Of a stretch of DNA of 64,000 nt, positions 59,151 to 64,000 are shown in pieces. Every line of letters starts with the position of its first letter. Positions within the stretch are counted from its first letter, which is position 1. A model generated the notes under the pieces. It was not told the origin of the DNA. It was given only the letters and a program-made list of their open reading frames with translations, and made no database searches. The stretch comes from Levilactobacillus namurensis (GTDB lineage: Bacteria; Bacillota; Bacilli; Lactobacillales; Lactobacillaceae), in the NCBI RefSeq assembly GCF_032197885.1, contig NZ_CP134159.1, positions 930,001-994,000 on the forward strand, given 5' to 3'. Both the position numbers and the translations under genes were made by a program.

Positions 59151-60104
59151 ATGCATCGCTATCAGAGTCTCCAGAACTCCGTTAAGCAATCCTATAAGGC
59201 TTCGGGTGTGACGAAATTACGGAACGTGAACAAGCAACTCGCGCAAAAAAAACCGATTTCGATCCTATTGATGGGGACGGATACCGGAGCTCTGGGTCGA
59301 ACGTTCCAGGGACGTACGGATAGTATGATGGTAGTGACCATTAATCCAACGACCAATAAGACGACGATTACCAGTATCCCGCGGGACACGGCCGTCAACA
59401 TCCCCGGGTATGAGAACCTTTCGCCCGCGAAAATCAACGCAGCCTATGCGTATGGGAAGTCCAAAACGGCTATTACTACTGTTCAAAAAATGTTGAACGT
59501 CCCCATTGATTTCTACGCCATCATTAACATGGGGGGAATGGAAAAAATCATCGATGAGGTGGGTGGGGTGACCCTGAAGCCGTCCCTCAGTTTTAGTTAC
59601 GGCGGCTTCACGTTTAAAAAAGGCGTCACCACCCACATGAACGGGAAGAAGGCCCTAGCTTACGCGCGGATGCGGGATGATGACCCTAAGGGCGATTACG
59701 GACGCCAGACGCGACAACGGAAGGTCATTATGGCGTTGCTGAATCAAAGCAATTCGGTTTCGACGTTGTTAAACCAGGACTTTATTAATTCCCTGAGTAA
59801 GCAGACCCAGACCGACTTGACCTTCAACGACCTGACCGCGTTGGTTCGTAGCTACCGGAGTGCGACGCACCATATTAAGAGTACCCATTTACAAGGGACC
59901 AGTGAGATGCTGAATGCACAAAGTATGGAAGTGGCGAGTCAAAAGGAACTCCAACGGGTCACGAACTTCATCCGGACGGGACTAGGGCTGGAGCATGCCA
60001 CGACCGGCCAGATTGCGTTGACCACTGGTCAGAATTCAACGGGTCAAGCAACCGGTACCACGACTGCACAGAATGGTGAGAATAGCGGTGGCGGTGGCTA
60101 CTAA
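59151..60104 (+). CDS. LCP-family (LytR-CpsA-Psr) protein; native start apparently destroyed by a stop codon
   Basis: 317 residues from ATG 59151. ISILLMGTDTGALGRTFQGR, GRTDSMMVVTINP, ITSIPRDTAVNIPG and the late ARMRDDDPKGDYGRQTRQRK carry the LCP Asp/Arg residues, so the extracellular phosphotransferase domain is intact. LCP enzymes attach teichoic acid or other glycopolymers to peptidoglycan. They need an N-terminal membrane anchor: in this frame the anchor (RRRHPVRNTLLFLLLALIIG) is encoded upstream at 59076-59135, but the only ATG there (59058) is followed at once by TAA. Starting at 59151 loses the anchor. Either the gene is crippled or an unusual start is used. The C-terminal tail is Gly/Thr/Gln-rich. 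Confidence 0.85.
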   Translation: MHRYQSLQNSVKQSYKASGVTKLRNVNKQLAQKKPISILLMGTDTGALGRTFQGRTDSMMVVTINPTTNKTTITSIPRDTAVNIPGYENLSPAKINAAYAYGKSKTAITTVQKMLNVPIDFYAIINMGGMEKIIDEVGGVTLKPSLSFSYGGFTFKKGVTTHMNGKKALAYARMRDDDPKGDYGRQTRQRKVIMALLNQSNSVSTLLNQDFINSLSKQTQTDLTFNDLTALVRSYRSATHHIKSTHLQGTSEMLNAQSMEVASQKELQRVTNFIRTGLGLEHATTGQIALTTGQNSTGQATGTTTAQNGENSGGGGY

Positions 60105-60117
60105 ATTATGGCAAACT

Positions 60118-60152
60118 AAATGAGCATCCCGTTTTTGGGGTGCTCATTTTTA
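60118..60152. terminator. Bidirectional terminator between LCP and EAL genes
   Basis: AATGAGCA-CCC pairs with GGGG-TGCTCATT, followed by TTTT. Confidence 0.78.
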
Positions 60153-60827
60153 ATCACCATCGAGTTTGAGTAAGTGGGGCTTGCCGTAGAACCAGCCTTG
60201 GCGGTAGTCGATACCTAAGTCGTTGGCCATGTCGTGTTCGGTTTGATTTTCGACCCCTTCCAGGATTAGCCGTAAGCGGTGCTGGTCAGCAACTCGTTTC
60301 CAAAAGGCAAGGGCATCAGGAATCTCAGCGGCCCGCCCCTCCTGGCGAAAGTTCTGCATGGCGAATTTGATTTCGCTCGCGTAGGGAAGAATCGGTTTGA
60401 TGTGGTCGTAGGTATTAATCCCCGTGCCGATATCATCTAGGCTGAGTTGGATACCATGTTCGTCAAAGTAGTGAACCTGCTTGATAATTTGTTGGTTCGT
60501 TACATGTTGGTCGGTCACTTCTTCGGTGACTTCCAAGACAAGGTTCATTGGGTAAATCTGTTTCTGAGCGGATAGAATGGCTTGTGCGATGGTGGGGTCG
60601 ATGAATTGGCTCTGGTTGGTGTTGAAAGAGACCGATCCAACCTTCAAAATAATTTTCTGAGCGGTCCGGCGAATTAAATCAGCTTGGACGTCAATGGGGA
60701 TGGACGCAAAATCGTGGGGGAGAACCCATTTACCGGCAACTTGTTGGCGGATCAAGAGTTCGTAACCAATCAACGAGTTATTAGACGCGTCCAATTGGGG
60801 TTGCAAAAAATAGCGGTACATGACCAA
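60150..60827 (-). CDS. EAL-domain protein, probable c-di-GMP phosphodiesterase
   Basis: 225 residues, EAL domain only. Conserved sites: GYELLIRQ (the EAL position, as ELL), SFNTNQSQF (Asn ligand), LEVTEEV (Glu), LDDIGTG (the two Asp of DDFGTG), EIKFAMQ (Lys), EGVEN (Glu) and QGWFYGKP. All metal and catalytic positions are thus filled, with conservative variants, so hydrolysis of c-di-GMP to pGpG is plausible. AAGGAGGT precedes TTG 60827 and ATG 60821; either may be the start. It is divergent from a broken diguanylate cyclase gene. Confidence 0.87.
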   Translation of the reverse strand: MVMYRYFLQPQLDASNNSLIGYELLIRQQVAGKWVLPHDFASIPIDVQADLIRRTAQKIILKVGSVSFNTNQSQFIDPTIAQAILSAQKQIYPMNLVLEVTEEVTDQHVTNQQIIKQVHYFDEHGIQLSLDDIGTGINTYDHIKPILPYASEIKFAMQNFRQEGRAAEIPDALAFWKRVADQHRLRLILEGVENQTEHDMANDLGIDYRQGWFYGKPHLLKLDGD

Positions 60828-60917
60828 TTCTACCTCCTTAACTTGAGTCAGTGTCTTTATGATACTGTATTTTCCGGAAGCTGAGTAGCCCCACGGGCCT
60901 AAAAATAGCGATTTTTA

Positions 60918-60931
60918 TGGGAACGTTCCCA
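60918..60931. promoter_or_regulatory. Perfect 14-bp palindrome in the EAL / GGDEF intergenic region
   Basis: TGGGAACGTTCCCA. The central CG with A/T flanks resembles LacI-family operators. No regulator of that kind lies in the window. Confidence 0.4.
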
Positions 60932-61099
60932 GATAAGTCTGAATAACTAGCTTAGATAATGTATATTTTATGGTTTTAAGACGAAAAATGTTTTATAGTA
61001 GTGGTAGATGTTAATCTTATTAACCGCTAAAATAGCGAATCGGTTTATTAACGATGCGACTAATCGATTGAACTTTAATTAATGAGGAGCCTGATATCA

Positions 61100-62220
61100 A
61101 TGACCTGGTCCATGTGGCTAGTTCCCCCGTTTGTGACGAGTATTTTCTTTGTGTTAGGGGTCATTACCCTATACTGGTCAATCTTTAATTGGGTGACTGC
61201 AAAAGCAGAATCTTTAAATAAACCTGTCAATCTGAATCACGTCCAGATCTGGGTGGGGGCGCTGTGCGCATCTGTGTCGGTCTTAGCGTTGCAAATGTTG
61301 GTCCGGGACAGTCACCTGTCGTGGACGTTCACCAGTTTCCAATTACTGATTCTTCTATTCGTTGCGTATTTCCTCCAGATACGAATTCCTTACTGGATGA
61401 TTGTCGTTGCGGCGGTGGTGTTCATGCTGATCAACGGCAACATTCAAGAGCCACTGTCGTGGGTGTACACTTTCATCTTCGGGGCCTTTTACGTGGTGGC
61501 CTATGCGCAGAGCGTCCGGATGTGGCCGCATCCCTTACTGCGGTATCTTGTGACGACGTTGATTTTTGCCATGGCACTGTGGCTCTTTGTTAAGTTTCGG
61601 TTCTCACTTTCGTGGCGGACCTACGTTGAGGAACTCATCAACTACATGATCTTAGCGGGATTGATGTACGGGTACTTTAAGCTACAAAATAAAGACCGGC
61701 GAATCAAAGACCGGCTGTTCCAAGCGGCAAACTGGGATGCGCTGACACGCGTCAAGAATTATGCGGCATACGACCGCGAGATTGGGTACCAATTCCAGCA
61801 CAGTGTTGCCCATCACCGGGATTTAGCGATGATTATGTTCGATACCATTTTAAGCATATTAATGATACCTACGGGCATTTAGCTGGAGATGAAGTGTTAA
61901 AGGGAATTGCGAGCACAGTCAGCAACGTCTTAAAAAAGGACGGCGAAACACTGACGCTTTACCGGACCGGGGGCGAAGAGTTTAACGTGATCTTACCCGA
62001 TTATAAGGTCGAACAAGCACAAGCGGTCGCGCAAGATGTCTTCAACGCGGTGGCCCAATTATCCGTTAAGTACAATGAAAGTGTGATTCACGTCACCTTG
62101 TCCATCGGTGTTTCTTCACTAGCGGTGAAGGACCGTAACCCGTTAGACTTCTACAAGCGAGTCGATGCTAACCTGTATCACTCGAAGAAAAACGGGCGGA
62201 TGCAGATTACGGTCGATTAA
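61100..62220 (+). pseudogene. Diguanylate cyclase (six-TM GGDEF protein), frameshifted
   Basis: The first part (61100-61882) has six membrane helices then LFQAANWDALTRVKNYAAYD, the GGDEF domain opening. After MIMFD the frame breaks. In another frame the domain resumes as HFKHINDTYGHLAGDEVLKG (from 61846) and runs through LYRTGGEEFNVI to the stop at 62220. The expected FDIDHFK is rebuilt exactly by adding four bases (ATCG or TCGA) after 61843, so a 4-bp deletion is the simplest cause. The lost residues include the second metal-binding Asp region, so no active cyclase can be made. The rest is undamaged, so the event is recent or an assembly error. Start ATG 61100 behind GAGGAG. Confidence 0.88.
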
Positions 62221-62262
62221 GCGCCGTGTATGAGTAGACGATTAAGATGAGGAGGCTTCTGT

Positions 62263-62469
62263 GTGATTTTAGGCCTGTTATGCTTAGTGTTACTGTTTTT
62301 CGTTTTACGGCTAGTTTTTGGCTTAGCTGGCTGGCTGTTAGGACTAGTGGGGACCGTGATTGTTGGGGGCGTGGTTTTACTAGCATTTGCGGCTCTCTTT
62401 AAGGTCTTCTTACTACTGGTACTCGTGGTCGCCGGTGTCTGGGCGGCTAAAACCTTAGTTAGTCGGTGA
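62263..62469 (+). CDS. Small hydrophobic membrane protein, unknown
   Basis: 68 residues from GTG 62263, behind GAGGAGG. Two hydrophobic helices (about 1-36 and 38-60) with Gly-Val-rich packing (VGTVIVGGVVLLAF) and a short basic end. No known motif. It may share the transcript of the broken cyclase gene, 42 bp upstream. Confidence 0.65.
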   Translation: MILGLLCLVLLFFVLRLVFGLAGWLLGLVGTVIVGGVVLLAFAALFKVFLLLVLVVAGVWAAKTLVSR

Positions 62470-62492
62470 GTGGTTCCAATTTTAGACGAACA

Positions 62493-62536
62493 AAAAGAGG
62501 GGGTCAGGACCGTCAGTGTCCTAGCCTCCTCTTTAA
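62493..62536. terminator. Bidirectional terminator
   Basis: AAAGAGG-GGTCAGGAC pairs with GTCCTAGCC-TCCTCTTT between two convergent genes. Confidence 0.75.
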
Positions 62537-62544
62537 GTCTGTGC

Positions 62545-62874
62545 TTATTCGAATGAAAGTTCGACCAGATAAGCTCGTTGATCGACCACGTGGCCCGTGG
62601 TGATCCAGACGTTTCGGTAAGCGGTCTTCGAACCGTGTGTGCGGATAAAGAAATCGTTGAGTAGGTCGCCGTGCATGGCGAGAAAGTCCTCACTCATCCG
62701 GTTGACAACTAGATGACCATCCGGAAAGTAGAGGTCAACGTTGGCGACGGGAACGTCGTCAGGCACGCCTACGGTAACCACGTTACTGTTACGTTGTTGA
62801 ATGAAAGCAACCTGTTGAGGATGCCGGTGAATATAGGTCAAAACGTTGTAGATGGAATCTGAATTGCTCGCCAC
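62545..62874 (-). CDS. Conserved-looking hypothetical protein
   Basis: 109 residues from GTG 62874, chosen because GAAGGGAG lies 10 nt before it; the frame is open to 62919 where TACAAT (62907-62902) looks like the -10 instead. Soluble, mixed alpha/beta composition (NVLTYIHRHPQQVAFIQQRN, then NVDLYFPDGHLVVNRMS). I do not recognise the family. Monocistronic. Confidence 0.6.
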   Translation of the reverse strand: MASNSDSIYNVLTYIHRHPQQVAFIQQRNSNVVTVGVPDDVPVANVDLYFPDGHLVVNRMSEDFLAMHGDLLNDFFIRTHGSKTAYRNVWITTGHVVDQRAYLVELSFE

Positions 62875-62950
62875 GATTTGCTTACTCCCTTCGGTGGTTA
62901 TATTGTAACAAATTTTCATTGGATTACCAGTTTTGTTCGCGGGATGATAA

Positions 62951-62978
62951 TTGCAAATGAAGGTTATCCGAGTATAAT
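62951..62978 (+). promoter_or_regulatory. Promoter of the ABC exporter with TTGCA repeats
   Basis: TTGCAA (62951-62956), 16 bp, TATAAT (62973-62978). TTGCAAA, TTGCATA and TTGCAAA recur at 62951, 62981 and 62994, and GCATATGC is palindromic; a possible operator. Confidence 0.58.
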
Positions 62979-63039
62979 TTTTGCATATGCTTTTTGCAAA
63001 TTTTTATAGCGTAAATGATAGAAAGAAGGCCAAAATCAA

Positions 63040-64000
63040 ATGATGCGACTTGCCCGAAAACACCTTGATTGGTGGGCAGTGGCCCTAGCAGTGGGCTTTA
63101 TGATCGTTCAAGTAGCGTGTGACCTCTCGTTGCCCACGTTGACCTCGAATATCATCGACAAAGGGATTGCCAATAACGACATTGGCTACATCTGGCGGGT
63201 TGGTGGTCAGATGTTACTCCTGAGTTTTATCGGCGTCCTCGGGGCGGCCGGTAATGTGTATTTCGCCGCCACCCAGTCCCAGAAAATGGGGCAACGGATT
63301 CGGTCGGGAATTTTTAAAAAAGTGACGTTTGCGTCCACAGAAGAGTTTGAGACCGTGGGGAACGCTTCCCTGATTACGCGGACCACGAACGACGTAGTGC
63401 AGATTCAAAACGTCATGGTACAGATGTTACGGATGATGCTGATGGCGCCAATCATGCTGATTGGCGCGGGGGTCTTAGCTTACCTGAAGAGTCCGCGGTT
63501 AACGCTGGTCTTTTTAGTGGCGCTTCCCGTACTGGCACTCTTTACTGGAGGAATCATGTACTTTGCGGTTCCTCTGTTCAAGAGTCTGCAAAAGAAAATT
63601 GACCGGATCAACCTGATCTTCCGTGAAGGCTTGACGGGGGTCCGGGTCATTCGGGCGTTCAATCAAGACCAGTTCGAACAGGATCGGTTTGAAGGTGCCA
63701 ACCAAGACTACACCAAGACCGGGATTAAAGTCTTCATGATCGTCTCGTTGATGTTCCCCGTGATTACGTTGATTATTAGCGGGACCAACATCGGCATTGT
63801 CTGGTATGGGGGCCAATTGATTGCCCACCAGGCGATGGAAGTGGGGAACTTGGTTGCGTTTATGACTTACGCGATGCAGATCCTGATTAGCTTTATGATG
63901 GTTTCCATGGTCTTCGTCTTTGTGCCCCGGGCGCAAGCTTCAGCGGCGCGGATCAACGAAGTCATGGACCTGAAGTCGAAGATCAACGACGCGGACCAAC
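63040..64000 (+). CDS. ABC-type multidrug exporter, first subunit (5' part, runs off the window)
   Basis: 320 residues are visible from ATG 63040, all in the transmembrane domain (ABC type 1): CDLSLPTLTSNIIDKGIANN after TM1, the intracellular loop with STEEFETVGNASLITRTTND, and REGLTGVRVIRAFNQ (coupling helix 2). The ATPase domain lies beyond the right edge. Such N-termini are typical of the first half of heterodimeric exporters (BmrC/LmrC type), whose partner gene normally follows. GAAAGAAGG precedes the ATG. Confidence 0.9.
   Translation, partial: MMRLARKHLDWWAVALAVGFMIVQVACDLSLPTLTSNIIDKGIANNDIGYIWRVGGQMLLLSFIGVLGAAGNVYFAATQSQKMGQRIRSGIFKKVTFASTEEFETVGNASLITRTTNDVVQIQNVMVQMLRMMLMAPIMLIGAGVLAYLKSPRLTLVFLVALPVLALFTGGIMYFAVPLFKSLQKKIDRINLIFREGLTGVRVIRAFNQDQFEQDRFEGANQDYTKTGIKVFMIVSLMFPVITLIISGTNIGIVWYGGQLIAHQAMEVGNLVAFMTYAMQILISFMMVSMVFVFVPRAQASAARINEVMDLKSKINDADQ

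Noticed and set aside
61894..62220. A separate small GGDEF protein
   Set aside because: It lacks the first third of the domain and continues the frame broken at 61843; it is the second piece of one gene.
1..64000. CRISPR array, insertion sequence, prophage, att site or defence genes
   Set aside because: No regularly spaced repeats, transposase, integrase or phage genes were found; the window is core chromosome.

Overview
The window is chromosomal core DNA of a Gram-positive lactic acid bacterium. The gene order serS / tRNA array / ctsR-clpC / rpoB-rpoC / str / S10-spc-alpha / ECF transporter / truA / rplM-rpsI is typical of Lactobacillaceae. The moderately high GC of the flanking genes, the zinc-type S14, the T-box on serS, the CtsR box and many TTG/GTG starts agree. 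I infer a Levilactobacillus-like species from general resemblance only; the species cannot be fixed from this sequence alone.

Layout. 1-9.9 kb is accessory/housekeeping: a truncated AzlC permease, a mini MerR protein, a DHA2 multidrug pump with its DUF4811 partner and a divergent GlnR-like MerR regulator, an acetyltransferase, a zinc-type CDF exporter followed by a DtxR/MntR-type repressor, a split ThrE-type exporter, a PAP2 phosphatase and an esterase. 10-14.8 kb has an acetyltransferase, a lysine riboswitch in front of a LysP-type permease, a deoxynucleoside kinase and T-box-controlled serS. 14.9-16 kb is an eight-gene tRNA array driven by two near-duplicate strong promoters. 16-20 kb is ctsR-clpC (CtsR-autoregulated) and a TetR regulator.

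20-52 kb is the transcription/translation superoperon block: rpoB-rpoC; a PadR/membrane protein pair and a lone comC prepilin peptidase on the opposite strand; rpsL-rpsG-fusA; rpsJ to rplO with secY and adk; infA-rpmJ-rpsM-rpsK-rpoA-rplQ; a structured RNA directly after rplQ that fits the described L17 downstream element; ecfA1-ecfA2-ecfT-truA; and rplM-rpsI with a leader. Many leaders here carry hairpins that may be attenuators or ribosomal-protein binding sites.

52-64 kb is accessory again: an aldo/keto reductase, an SDR dehydrogenase, the KtrB-KtrA potassium uptake pair, an APC amino acid permease, a lipoate ligase, an LCP (LytR-CpsA-Psr) protein whose natural start is followed at once by a stop codon, an EAL phosphodiesterase, a diguanylate cyclase broken by a frameshift inside its GGDEF domain, two small unknown proteins and the start of an ABC exporter.

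I found no insertion sequence, prophage, CRISPR array, toxin-antitoxin or defence island. The most notable observations are the decayed c-di-GMP synthase beside an intact-looking EAL gene, the nonsense codon at the start of the LCP gene, the duplicated tRNA-Pro pair with a CGG anticodon, a tRNA-Thr with A34, the GlnR-type box between the multidrug pump and its regulator, and several unassigned leader hairpins.
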